From NCBI GenBank assembly GCA_046345315.1, contig JBKDKA010000148.1, positions 1 to 64,000 of the forward strand: DNA of 64,000 nucleotides, in the 5' to 3' direction. Below, piece by piece: positions 53,370 to 62,000 of the stretch; the stretch's first letter is position 1, and every line of letters begins with the position of its first letter. Source of the stretch: F1-80-MAGs062 sp046345315 (lineage in GTDB: Bacteria > Planctomycetota > Planctomycetia > Planctomycetales > Planctomycetaceae). Under the pieces are notes generated by a model that had not been told where the DNA came from, did no database searches, and was given only the letters and a program-made list of their open reading frames with translations. A program made the translations under genes and the position numbers.

Positions 53370-54542
53370 ATGATCAGAACTGGTATGTACGCCCGTCGTC
53401 GGCAACAGGGGTTCACGTTGATCGAGCTGTTGGTGGTTATTGCCATCATCGCCGTCCTTGTGTCACTGCTGTTGCCAGCTGTGCAGCAGGCTCGTGAAGC
53501 GGCACGTCGCACGCAGTGCAAGAACAATCTGAAGCAGATCGGTCTGGCACTTCACAACTATCATGATGCGTTTAGTCTTTTTCCGCCGGCCCAGATTCTG
53601 GATTCCGTAGCTGCTGGCGGTCAGGGTGTGTTCACTCCAGGTGACAGATACAACACAGTGTATCCAATCGCTGGCGCGAGCAGTGATCCGTCCTTTAATC
53701 GCACGCCATGGTCGGTAGCGATTCTTCCGTTCATTGAAGAAGCGAACCTGTACAACCAGTTCAATCCTACCATGCCATTCCAGAGCTGGACTAGTCACAC
53801 GACTCCAGCATCGCCAAACTACGCCCTGCAGGGGCTGGATTCGCCATCCGGCTATCGATGCCCCAGCAGTCCTGTGGTCAACAAAGACAAGTACACTCTG
53901 AACTACATCGCGGTCAGCGGTGGTGGTGGTCCTGCGTTCCGCATCAGCCCGACAACTTATCTGCCTGAGGTTGATGGAACGATGCCTGAGAACGCACCGA
54001 CTGACAACCAGCCACTGTCAGACAATCCACTGGCGCCTTCCTACAACAATTCGCCGACTCGTACGTTGCCTTATTACGGCGTGAATGCCAATTTCCGCCC
54101 ATTGTTCAATAATGGTGTCATGTACCTGAACTCTGACGTCAGCATCAACGCGATTCAGGATGGTACTTCCAACGTGTTCCTCGTCGGTGAGACGATGTAT
54201 GTGACGCTCAAAAAGAACTACATCGGTGCGACCATTACATGGGCAGGAGCAGCCAGAACACGAAGTGGTGCCAGTGACCTCGCTGTCATCGCCAATACTG
54301 CGGCCGTAGTCTGCGGAATCAACAGGCCACTCGTAGAGTACGATATGGCGACAGCAAAGAAGCGTCAGGGTGCAGCCAACGGCCACAGCATGATTCAGCT
54401 CGGATTCAGCAGCTGGCATGATGGTGGTGCTCATATGTGTCTTGGCGACGGAAGCGTTCGCTTCATCTCTGAAAATGCCGATCTGCAGACTCAGCAGAAA
54501 CTGGGTTGTATCCGAGATGGACTCTCGATCGGTGAGTTCTGA
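53370..54542 (+). CDS. DUF1559 pilin-like protein with prepilin N-methylation motif
   Basis: This 390-residue protein has a type IV pilin-like leader: RRRQQGFTLIELLVVIAIIAVLVSLLLPAVQQARE, with cleavage expected after Gly14 and methylation of Phe15. The C terminus has the H-X9-DG motif (WHDGGAHMCLGDGSVRF), the mark of the planctomycete-expanded DUF1559 family. It is probably processed by prepilin peptidase and assembled or anchored at the membrane; whether such proteins form pili is not known. GGAAAGGG precedes the ATG at good distance. A terminator directly after it separates it from the lipoprotein gene. Confidence 0.93.
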   Translation: MIRTGMYARRRQQGFTLIELLVVIAIIAVLVSLLLPAVQQAREAARRTQCKNNLKQIGLALHNYHDAFSLFPPAQILDSVAAGGQGVFTPGDRYNTVYPIAGASSDPSFNRTPWSVAILPFIEEANLYNQFNPTMPFQSWTSHTTPASPNYALQGLDSPSGYRCPSSPVVNKDKYTLNYIAVSGGGGPAFRISPTTYLPEVDGTMPENAPTDNQPLSDNPLAPSYNNSPTRTLPYYGVNANFRPLFNNGVMYLNSDVSINAIQDGTSNVFLVGETMYVTLKKNYIGATITWAGAARTRSGASDLAVIANTAAVVCGINRPLVEYDMATAKKRQGAANGHSMIQLGFSSWHDGGAHMCLGDGSVRFISENADLQTQQKLGCIRDGLSIGEF

Positions 54543-54584
54543 TGCATCCAGCTGATGAAGCTGATGCCTGAGTTGTCCGGAATA

Positions 54585-54625
54585 GCCGCAGCGGTATCAT
54601 AAGAATGGCCGCTGCGGTTTTTTTC
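54585..54625 (+). terminator. Intrinsic terminator after the DUF1559 gene
   Basis: CCGCAGCGG (54586-54594) pairs with CCGCTGCGG (54609-54617) around a 14-base loop and is followed by seven T then C. The gap to the next gene (54543-54816) otherwise shows nothing I can name. Confidence 0.85.
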
Positions 54626-54816
54626 TGTTTTTTGCATCAAAAATGTGTTTGAACTCGTGTGCACAAGTGATTTCATGGTCGGTGGTGAATACGATGTTCA
54701 CTCACAGGGTGGGCGTGTGGCGATTTGGCTCTGCCTTCAGTTCCTTTGTGTCTCACTAAACTGCTGGCCAATCTCGGTTGGTCATGTTTCGATCAAAGTG
54801 CTTTTGGGGGATTAGG

Positions 54817-55275
54817 ATGTCTCAGGTGCAGTTTTCTTCGATGGCGAGTCTGGCTTCCTGCCGTAAACTCGGGTTGTTGATTGTGTTTGGTTTGTTGGTC
54901 GGTTGTGGTGGAGCTGAGAAGCCGAAGCCAGGGCGAGAACGAGTCTCTGCGTCCGGGAAGGTGACGTTTGACGGCGCTCCGGTACCAGCCGGTTTTGTCG
55001 TCTTCAATCACAATGAGTCGGGGACGCCAGTGAGCTGTCCCATCTCCGATGGTGCATACGAGAGTGTCAGCGGCGAAGGTCCGATTGTCGGGGCGAACAT
55101 GGTCACTGTGACTGCCCTTGATAAAGCGGAAGGCGGGCAGGCGCTTTTCGGTGGTATGACTGCAAAAGAAGTCACAGTCGAGGCGGGTGGCTATACCGGT
55201 GACTTTGCATTCACAAAAGAGGAAGTCACTCCGGCTGCAAAGAATGAGGTTGATGAAGAACTCGGCAATCAGTGA
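54817..55275 (+). CDS. Small lipoprotein, carboxypeptidase-regulatory/transthyretin-like
   Basis: This 152-residue protein has a lipoprotein signal peptide ending in LLVGC (lipobox with Cys near residue 31). The rest is a short beta-rich domain: SASGKVTFDGAPVPAGFVVF, ISDGAYESVSGEG and VTVTALDKAEGG. Such lipoproteins follow DUF1559 genes throughout planctomycetes, so a role in the same surface structure is likely but unproven. GGGGG precedes the ATG at 54817; earlier ATG codons at 54778 and 54784 lack this. A terminator follows 55 bases after the stop. Confidence 0.8.
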   Translation: MSQVQFSSMASLASCRKLGLLIVFGLLVGCGGAEKPKPGRERVSASGKVTFDGAPVPAGFVVFNHNESGTPVSCPISDGAYESVSGEGPIVGANMVTVTALDKAEGGQALFGGMTAKEVTVEAGGYTGDFAFTKEEVTPAAKNEVDEELGNQ

Positions 55276-55330
55276 GTTCTTGACTCTCTGACGCTGCTGA
55301 ATTTCGAACTTCTCCTCACGGAGGTGCGGA

Positions 55331-55358
55331 ACGCGGGTTTTGAACCCGCGTTTTTTTT
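55331..55358 (+). terminator. Intrinsic terminator after the lipoprotein gene
   Basis: ACGCGGGTT and AACCCGCGT form a perfect 9-bp stem with a tight TTG loop, followed by eight T in all. It lies between the lipoprotein gene and the converging DUF1501 gene. Confidence 0.9.
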
Positions 55359-55401
55359 CGTGTGAGCAGTTCAGTGCCATCAAAATGATTGGATCAATGG
55401 A

Positions 55402-56904
55402 TCAGGAGAGTATTTCCGTCACCACATTGCCTCCGACGTCGGTGAGACGAAACTCACGTCCCTGTAAGCGAAACGTCAGTTTTTCGTGGTTGATTCCCAT
55501 CAGGTGCAGGATTGTTGCCTGCAGGTCATGAATGTGCATTGGCTTTTCTGCAGCTTGAAACCCCAATTCATCCGTGGCTCCATAGGTGATTCCTGAGCGA
55601 ACTCCGCCACCCGCCATCCAGAATGTCGCAGCGAACGGATGATGATCTCTTCCTATGTACTTGGCACTGCCGCGATCTTCGCGGATCGGTGTTCGACCAA
55701 ACTCAGCGGCCCACACAACCAAAGTTTCGTCAAGCAATGAACGCTGACGGAGGTCACGAAGTAGTCCGGCAACTGCTTTGTCGACGGAACGGCACTGATT
55801 CGGAAGAGCATCCATCAGATCGCGTTTTTGCGTATCGCCGTGATGATCCCAGTCGAGATCGACAAGCTGCACCATACGAACGCCTTTTTCAATGAGTCGC
55901 CTTGCCATGAGGCAGTTGTTTGCAAAAGACGTTTTGCCAGGTTCTGCACCGTACAATTCGTGGATATGTCGAGGTTCTCGACTGATGTCAACGACCTCTG
56001 ATGCGGAAGTCTGCATACGGCACGCCATTTCATAGGCTGCGATTCTGCTGGAGATCTCCGGATCACCGATATATCCGCGATGAATTTCATTCAGCGATTT
56101 GACAACGTCGACAGTGCGTCGACGGGTTTCCTGACTCATGCCTCCGGGGTTCGAAAGAAACAGGATCGGATCGCCTTCGCTTCTCAGTGGAACACCCTGA
56201 TGTGATGATGGCAGGAAGCCCGAACTCAGGATTCCAGGACCACCACGCGGGAAAAGCCCGGACATCAGCGCGATGAACGACGGCAGGTTTTCATTTTCGC
56301 TGCCAAGTGCATAACTCAACCATGCCCCGAGACTCGGACGCCCTTCAATCTGCGTCCCGGTCATGAGCTTGAGCTGAGCAAAGGGGTGATCGATAAGCTG
56401 TGGATCCGTATGCATCGATTTCAGGAAAGCGATTTCATCGACGACGCCAGAAAGATTCGGCAACAGTTCAGAAACCCAGGCACCGGAGTTCCCGTGCTGC
56501 TGAAAACGATATGGCGTTGCCAGAAGCGTGGGTTTGCGATGGGGATTCCTCGGGCGAAGCTGTCTGAATCGTTCATCACCCAGTTCTGTTGGATCTGCGG
56601 TCTTACCTCCAAGTGCGTTGAGCTTCGGCTTGTAGTCGAACAGATCAAGTTGTGAGGGGGCTCCCGCCATGAACAGGAATATGATCTGTTTGGCACGCGG
56701 CGGGAAATGCAGTCCCTGCTTCAGAGATTCTCGATTCTGCTGAGTGATGTTCGTACCTCGTCCCAGTTCGCTGGTCTCTGCAGACGCCTGCGATGCTTCC
56801 TTCAGCAGCGATGCCAGCGCTACACCACCCAATCCGAATCCGGATCGGTTCAGAAAGGCTGTTCGAGACAGGTGATCGAGGCTTCCGGAAGTCGGGGGAA
56901 ACAC
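55402..56904 (-). CDS. DUF1501 domain protein
   Basis: This 500-residue protein has SRTAFLNRSGFGLGGVALASLL at the N terminus, a possible Tat-like signal with only one Arg. Family blocks are IFLFMAGAPSQLDLFDYKP, SMHTDPQLIDHPFAQLKLMTG, RPSLGAWLSYALGSENENLPSF, VVWAAEFGRTPIRED, GRDHHPFAATFWMAGGGVRSG and HDLQATILHLMGINHEKL. It is the second gene of an operon: the stop codon of the DUF1549 gene lies 3 bp upstream. The pair is characteristic of Planctomycetota, with unknown function. The C terminus VGGNVVTEILS matches that of the orphan copy at 29751. Confidence 0.9.
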   Translation of the reverse strand: MFPPTSGSLDHLSRTAFLNRSGFGLGGVALASLLKEASQASAETSELGRGTNITQQNRESLKQGLHFPPRAKQIIFLFMAGAPSQLDLFDYKPKLNALGGKTADPTELGDERFRQLRPRNPHRKPTLLATPYRFQQHGNSGAWVSELLPNLSGVVDEIAFLKSMHTDPQLIDHPFAQLKLMTGTQIEGRPSLGAWLSYALGSENENLPSFIALMSGLFPRGGPGILSSGFLPSSHQGVPLRSEGDPILFLSNPGGMSQETRRRTVDVVKSLNEIHRGYIGDPEISSRIAAYEMACRMQTSASEVVDISREPRHIHELYGAEPGKTSFANNCLMARRLIEKGVRMVQLVDLDWDHHGDTQKRDLMDALPNQCRSVDKAVAGLLRDLRQRSLLDETLVVWAAEFGRTPIREDRGSAKYIGRDHHPFAATFWMAGGGVRSGITYGATDELGFQAAEKPMHIHDLQATILHLMGINHEKLTFRLQGREFRLTDVGGNVVTEILS

Positions 56905-56907
56905 AGA

Positions 56908-59442
56908 CTATTCCTTCGTAATCGTTTCATCGAGATTAAGAAGTACGTTTGCTACAGTCGTGAGTGCCGCCCAGCGAGTTTTCTCGAGAGACGGATAACG
57001 ACCGACAACATCGCTGCCACCGAGTTGCATGACTGCAGCTTCCGGCTGGTTTTCGAAACGATGAATTTCACTCAGGAAAAGTTCGTGCAGCTGTCGCAGT
57101 TCAGGTTCTGATGGAAAACGCGCAACACAGCGTCTGAAACCAGATACGATTTCCTTTCGCGCATCCATCTGACCTTCCTGCAGCATCATCCGCCCAAGAT
57201 GGACCGCAGCCTCGAAAAAAACGGGATCGTTCAGGATAACAAGAGCCTGCAGCGGATTGCTGCTTCGGATTCTCCGAGAACACGTCAGCATCCGAGGTGG
57301 AGCGTCAAAGATGCTGAAACCGGGGTAGAGAGACGTTCTTTTCCAGTGGGTGTATATCCCGCGACGGTACTGGTCCTCATCAAGACTCTGTTTCCATTGA
57401 AACGCTCCGAACTCTCGTTTCTCTGAAATCCCGGGAGGCTGTGAAGGGAATACACTGGGACCTCCGAGCTTTCCGGAAAGCAACCCGGAAGCCTTCAGAG
57501 CAACATCACGAATAATCTCTGCGTCGACTCGGAATCGGGGTCCGCGGGCGATCAGACGATTCTCCGGGTCTCGACGGTAGAGTTCTTCTGAAACAACCGC
57601 GCTCTGACGGTATGCAGCCGACATCATAATTCCTCTGATCACGCTCTTCATGCTCCAGTTCTGACGTCGAAATTCAAGAGCGAGCCAGTCCAGAAGCTCA
57701 GGGTGTGTCGGACGTTCTCCCCGCAATCCGAAATCCTCGCTGGTTCGGACGATGCCGATTCCGAAGATCGTTTCCCAGATTCGGTTGACAGTGACTCGGG
57801 CCGTCAGGGGATTGGCTTCATCAATGATCCAGCATGCCAGAGAAGCTCTGTCTGTGATTTTGTTTCGAGGGGGATGAAAAGCTGCCGGAACGTTCGGCTG
57901 CACTGCTTCTCCGTCGGCATCGAATGCTCCCCGGAGTTTCAGGTGTGTCGGAAGAAAATCCTTCCTTCGATCAGCCATGACCAGTGTTTCACCCGCGATG
58001 CCGTTCAGAGCTGATACGGATTTCAGGACCTGTCCCTGATATCGCGGTCCGCTGCACTCGTCGACTCCCCGATTGAAGATGGCATACAACTCATAGTATT
58101 CCTTCTGGGAAATCGGATCAAATTTATGATGATGACACTGCGCACACCCCAGAGTCAGTCCCAGCCAGACTGAACCAACGGTATTCACTCGGTCGACGAT
58201 CATTTCGAAGCGGTGCTGCAGGATATCCGGAGCGATTGCCGAATTGCGAAGAAAACCTGTGGCCACTACCTGATCCGGCGTGGCGTTCGGGATGAGATCG
58301 CCGGCGAGCTGCTCGAAGGTAAACTGATCGAATGGAAGATCTCGATTCAACGCACTGATCAGCCAGTCTCGGTAGAGCCACATGTTTCTCGCTGCGTCGA
58401 GCTCATAACCATCACTGTCTGCGAACCTGGCCAGATCAAGCCAGCGAATTGCCCATTTTTCACCGAAATGGGGTGACGCCAACAGTCGTTCAATCAGTTT
58501 CTCCCATGCTTCGGGCCGCTCATCAGCAACAAACTCATCAACTTCAGCTGGAGAAGGAGGCAGTCCGATGAGATCCAGAAATGCACGGCGGATCAGAGTC
58601 GTCCGATCAGCAGCTGGAGATGGCTGCAGACCGTGTTTCTCGAGTTCTTTCAGAATGTACTGATCGATTTCGTTTTCACACCAGGCGATTCCATCTGGTA
58701 CCGGCGGAGGATTCTCTTCCAGATATCTGAATGCCCAGTGAGACAGTTTTGCGGGTCGGACGGCTCCGTCACGAATCCAGTCCGAAACAACATTGATCTG
58801 TGTTTCAGTCAACGGCTCCTGATTGAGCGGCATTCTGGTGTGAGGGTCAGCTGACAGCAGACGAGTCAACAGGGAACTTTTCTCAGGATCACCCGGTATG
58901 ACTGGCACATTACCGGAAAGTGCGGCAGAGAAGACAGTGTCGAGATTATCGAACCGAATTCCTGCTTCCTGGACATCAGGGCCGTGACAGGTATAACAGT
59001 GGTCCACCAGAATTGGCCGTATACTGCGCTCAAAGAAGTCCGTTTCGGCCGAATCTGATGCGGAGTGTTCCGACATCAGAAGAGCAGTCTTCTGGTCCGT
59101 CGGAAACGCCTCAGCTGTGAACTCAGGAATCGGTGTCAGCACCGATATCCCGGTATCGGGATTGTCGAGAGGCAGACAGCTGCAGAGTTCATGAATCGCC
59201 GGAGGATTCTGTTCACCTTGTTCACCTTCTGGTGGACCGGGAGCGGCCGTCTGCCCTGCAGATTTGAATGATGAAGGTGTCTGGATTCCGGACGGGCTGC
59301 TGTTCCGGTTGTCGAATTCAGCGATGTCTCGTTCCGTCAGGTCAGCGTAAGGGCTAAGCCACCAGGCAGTCAGCGTGATGCCAATCAGTATGGCAATCCA
59401 ACCTGGCTGCCGGACACTGAAACTGCCGCCACGACTCTTCAT
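56908..59442 (-). CDS. PSCyt1-DUF1549-DUF1553 cytochrome-like surface protein
   Basis: This 844-residue protein has an N-terminal membrane anchor or signal (WIAILIGITLTAWWLSPYA). A planctomycete-type cytochrome c domain follows with HCYTCHGPD and distal RMPLNQEPLTETQ. DUF1549 has GCAQCHHHKFDPIS, a second CxxCH, and DUF1553 has RVTVNRIWETIFGIGIVRTSEDFGLRGERPTHPELLDW. Two potential heme sites suggest electron transfer at the cell surface, which is not demonstrated for the family. ATG 59440-59442 is used; a GTG at 59449-59451 is close by. It is the first gene of an operon with DUF1501. Confidence 0.9.
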   Translation of the reverse strand: MKSRGGSFSVRQPGWIAILIGITLTAWWLSPYADLTERDIAEFDNRNSSPSGIQTPSSFKSAGQTAAPGPPEGEQGEQNPPAIHELCSCLPLDNPDTGISVLTPIPEFTAEAFPTDQKTALLMSEHSASDSAETDFFERSIRPILVDHCYTCHGPDVQEAGIRFDNLDTVFSAALSGNVPVIPGDPEKSSLLTRLLSADPHTRMPLNQEPLTETQINVVSDWIRDGAVRPAKLSHWAFRYLEENPPPVPDGIAWCENEIDQYILKELEKHGLQPSPAADRTTLIRRAFLDLIGLPPSPAEVDEFVADERPEAWEKLIERLLASPHFGEKWAIRWLDLARFADSDGYELDAARNMWLYRDWLISALNRDLPFDQFTFEQLAGDLIPNATPDQVVATGFLRNSAIAPDILQHRFEMIVDRVNTVGSVWLGLTLGCAQCHHHKFDPISQKEYYELYAIFNRGVDECSGPRYQGQVLKSVSALNGIAGETLVMADRRKDFLPTHLKLRGAFDADGEAVQPNVPAAFHPPRNKITDRASLACWIIDEANPLTARVTVNRIWETIFGIGIVRTSEDFGLRGERPTHPELLDWLALEFRRQNWSMKSVIRGIMMSAAYRQSAVVSEELYRRDPENRLIARGPRFRVDAEIIRDVALKASGLLSGKLGGPSVFPSQPPGISEKREFGAFQWKQSLDEDQYRRGIYTHWKRTSLYPGFSIFDAPPRMLTCSRRIRSSNPLQALVILNDPVFFEAAVHLGRMMLQEGQMDARKEIVSGFRRCVARFPSEPELRQLHELFLSEIHRFENQPEAAVMQLGGSDVVGRYPSLEKTRWAALTTVANVLLNLDETITKE

Positions 59443-59736
59443 TGGACGCACTCAGGAAATAAGCACTGGTCATTCCTTGTTTCTGCGAGAGCTCACTTTA
59501 TAGTCTGAGTTAAACAGCAGAGAAACAATCGGGTCACGCAGAGAACGTTTTCAGTGGTCCATACTTGCTCCTCTGCCGTCAATTGTCAAGCAGTTTCTCA
59601 AGTTTCAGTTCTCTGAGGGCCCTGCAGATTCTTTCGAATCGATACATCGATTATCTGTTGAGTTTACCTTTCAGGGATGCCTCCGTTTCAAGCCATATCG
59701 GTCTGTCGAACGATCCGATGCTATGGTCGGACTCAG

Positions 59737-61446
59737 ATGAACAACGAACGCATCGCAGCAACCTTTGATCTCCTGGCTGATCTTCTGGAGATTCAGGGGG
59801 CGAATCCATTTCGCGTTCGGGCTTATCGCAATGCGTCCCGAACGATTGCTTCCACCGCTGCTTCACTGCAGGAACTGATCGGCTCCGGCAGTCAGCTGAC
59901 TGAGTTGCCGGGTATCGGAGCTGATCTGGCACGTCAGATTCAGCAGTTGATTGAAACCGGAAAACACGAGCAGCTGGAAGAACTGCGAGCTCAGGTTCCC
60001 GCCGGCGTTCTGGATATGCTCCGAATCCCCGGTGTTGGTCCGAAGAAGGTCGCAACCTTTTTTCATGAGCTCGGACTGAAGTCGCTGGATGATCTTCGAG
60101 CAGCTGCGGAAGCGGGAAGGCTTTCCCAGCTGAAGGGATTCGGTGTCAAAACAGAACAGGCAATTCTGAAGAATATCGACGCTGCTTCTGAGGCCGCCCG
60201 GCGATACTCCATTGCAGATGCCACGGCAGTCACCGAGATTCTGGTCGAAGCGATGCAGCAGCTGGCGGGAGTTCAGCGAGTCTCCGGCGCAGGCAGTTGT
60301 CGACGACGTCTTGAAACCTGTGGTGATCTCGACATGCTGGTGACCTGCTCAGATCCTGCTGTGCCGATGGATGCACTCGCTGCGCATCCGCTCGTGGAAG
60401 AAGTTCTCCAGCGAGGCGACACGAAGCAGCGAGTCCGGCTGAGGAATGGCATTGAGCTTGATCTGCGGGTTGTCGAGGATGAGAGTTTCGGCGCTGCTCT
60501 GCAGTATTTTACGGGCTCGAAGGAACACAACGTCGTCATTCGAGGCCTTGCGAAGGATCTCGGGCTGAAGGTGAATGAGTACGGTGTCTTCCGAGGCGAT
60601 ACTCGAATCGCGGGACGGACTGAAGAAGAAGTTTACGCGACTCTCAACCTGCCCTGCTTTCCCCCGGAGCTTCGGGAGAATCGCCTCGAGTTTTCGCTTG
60701 CCGCCAGTGGTCCGCTTCCGAAGCTGGTCACGGTTGCTGATATTCAGGGTGATCTGCACATGCATACCACGGCATCGGATGGTGCCGCCACTGTACGCGA
60801 AATGGCTGAAGCCGCGAGGGATCGTGGTCTTCGTTACATCGCCATCACGGATCACAGTCAGCGTGTTTCAATGGCGAACGGGCTGAACGCGGAGCGACTT
60901 CGAAAGCACTGGAGCGAGATTCGAAAACTCCGTGATTCCGTTCCGGGCATCGAAATCCTCTGCGGAATCGAATGCGATATTCTGGAAGACGCGACAATGG
61001 ATCTTCCTGACGATGTTCTTGCTGAAGCGGATATCGTTGTGGCCGTGCTGCATTACGGATTGACGCAGCCACGCGAACAGATCATGAAACGGCTGCTCAA
61101 TGCGGTCAGGAATCCGCATGTCGACATCATTGGTCATCCGACAGGGAGGCTCGTCGGACGCCGTGCGGGGGCCGACGTCAACATGATGGATCTGCTCAAA
61201 GCTGCGGCAGACAATCAGGTCATGATGGAGATTAATGCTCATCCGAAGCGACTCGATCTGGATGATATCAGCGCTGCTGCTGCTCGCGATCTCGGCATTC
61301 CGATCGTGATCAGTACGGATTCCCATTCCGTCAATGGGTTCGATGTTCTTCCGTTCGGGGTTGATCAGGCGCGAAGAGCCGCACTGACGGCTGCGGACGT
61401 TGCCAACACGCGACCATTGGATGAGTTTCGTCGGCTGCTGCGATGA
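59737..61446 (+). CDS. polX: Family X DNA polymerase with PHP domain (PolX)
   Basis: This 569-residue repair polymerase fills short gaps, as in base excision repair. Its N-terminal 8-kDa-like domain has two HhH motifs (ELPGIGADLARQI and IPGVGPKKV). The catalytic aspartates are Asp197/Asp199 (GDLDML) and Asp242 (LDLRVV). A C-terminal PHP domain begins DLHMHTTASDG (His341, His343), followed by ITDHSQ, EINAHP and STDSHS. The PHP metal site provides 3'-5' exonuclease or endonuclease activity in bacterial PolX. The length is typical. The start ATG 59737 (MNNERIAATFD) fits the family; an ATG at 59677 would add 20 residues. Confidence 0.94.
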   Translation: MNNERIAATFDLLADLLEIQGANPFRVRAYRNASRTIASTAASLQELIGSGSQLTELPGIGADLARQIQQLIETGKHEQLEELRAQVPAGVLDMLRIPGVGPKKVATFFHELGLKSLDDLRAAAEAGRLSQLKGFGVKTEQAILKNIDAASEAARRYSIADATAVTEILVEAMQQLAGVQRVSGAGSCRRRLETCGDLDMLVTCSDPAVPMDALAAHPLVEEVLQRGDTKQRVRLRNGIELDLRVVEDESFGAALQYFTGSKEHNVVIRGLAKDLGLKVNEYGVFRGDTRIAGRTEEEVYATLNLPCFPPELRENRLEFSLAASGPLPKLVTVADIQGDLHMHTTASDGAATVREMAEAARDRGLRYIAITDHSQRVSMANGLNAERLRKHWSEIRKLRDSVPGIEILCGIECDILEDATMDLPDDVLAEADIVVAVLHYGLTQPREQIMKRLLNAVRNPHVDIIGHPTGRLVGRRAGADVNMMDLLKAAADNQVMMEINAHPKRLDLDDISAAAARDLGIPIVISTDSHSVNGFDVLPFGVDQARRAALTAADVANTRPLDEFRRLLR

Positions 61447-61499
61447 GTGCGGTGTCGATTGACACGGGATGGCTAGTGCTCTGTCAAAGATCCATTGAT

Positions 61500-61560
61500 G
61501 TGTGCCACTGGCTATGCCAGTGTTTTTTAACCAACAGCACTGGCATAGCCAGTGGCACAC
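61500..61560. repeat. 61-bp hairpin repeat, family B, copy 3
   Basis: GTGTGCCACTGGCTATGCCA, GTG, AT-rich loop with CCAACAG, and the complementary arm ending CCAGTGGCACAC. The arms are perfect complements over about 23 bp. CTCTGTCAAAGATCCATTGA precedes it, matching copy 2, so the repeat unit extends about 25 bases to the left. Confidence 0.88.
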
Positions 61561-61607
61561 AAGAACCACCTTTCGTTTTCCATCATTTGATGACTGACAA
61601 TGCACTA

Positions 61608-61704
61608 GAGCGCATTTCAAAACCGGGACAGGCACTCTTGGATTTTCACAGTTTTCAGGCAAACACAGCTTCCGTCGGGAGCCAGTCCCGGTTTTGAAAC
61701 CACC
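61608..61704 (+). repeat. Interspersed palindromic repeat, family A, copy 6
   Basis: GAGCGCATTTCAAAACCGGG, then ACAGGCACTCTTGG, and the right end GTCGGGAGCCAGTCCCGGTT then TTGAAACCACC. Its ends match copy 1 base for base over long runs, while the core differs. It stands about 47 bases after family B copy 3 in the gene-free gap 61447-62000. Confidence 0.88.
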
Positions 61705-61741
61705 TGTAGTGCCGTGTTGCTCGGATTGCATCACGATCAGC

Positions 61742-61974
61742 GGGACAGTGCCATGTCTTGAGTCATTCTTCGTGCTCTTCGTGGTAATCTCAAAACATCA
61801 CGACGAACGAGCGGCCGAGTGAACATTTCAACCACGAAGGACACAGAGAGCACGAAGATGCTTTTTGAAGACCCTGGCGTCATTCAAATTCAACGCCCAA
61901 CGAATTCAACGCCGAACAACGAGATTACGATCAGCGGGACAGCGCCATGTTCTGCCGGGCCTGAATCGCAGAAG
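61742..61974. repeat. Family E-related repeat fragments
   Basis: GGGACAGTGCCATGTCTTGA and GTCATTCTT (61742-61770) recur as GGGACAGCGCCATGTTCTG (61936-61954), followed by GGGCCTGAATCGCAGAAG (61957-61974). All three strings are shared with the element at 11562-11881. Between them CTTCGTGCTCTTCGTGGT faces ACCACGAAGGACACAGAGAG and CACGAAG, a second inverted pair. No gene is visible. Confidence 0.55.
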
Positions 61975-62000
61975 TTTCTGAAAAACATGCCTCTGTCTCG

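Noticed and set aside
60868..61734. 288-codon minus-strand frame overlapping polX and repeats
   Set aside because: Half lies antisense to the PHP domain of PolX and the rest is translated from family A and B repeats. It is not a gene.
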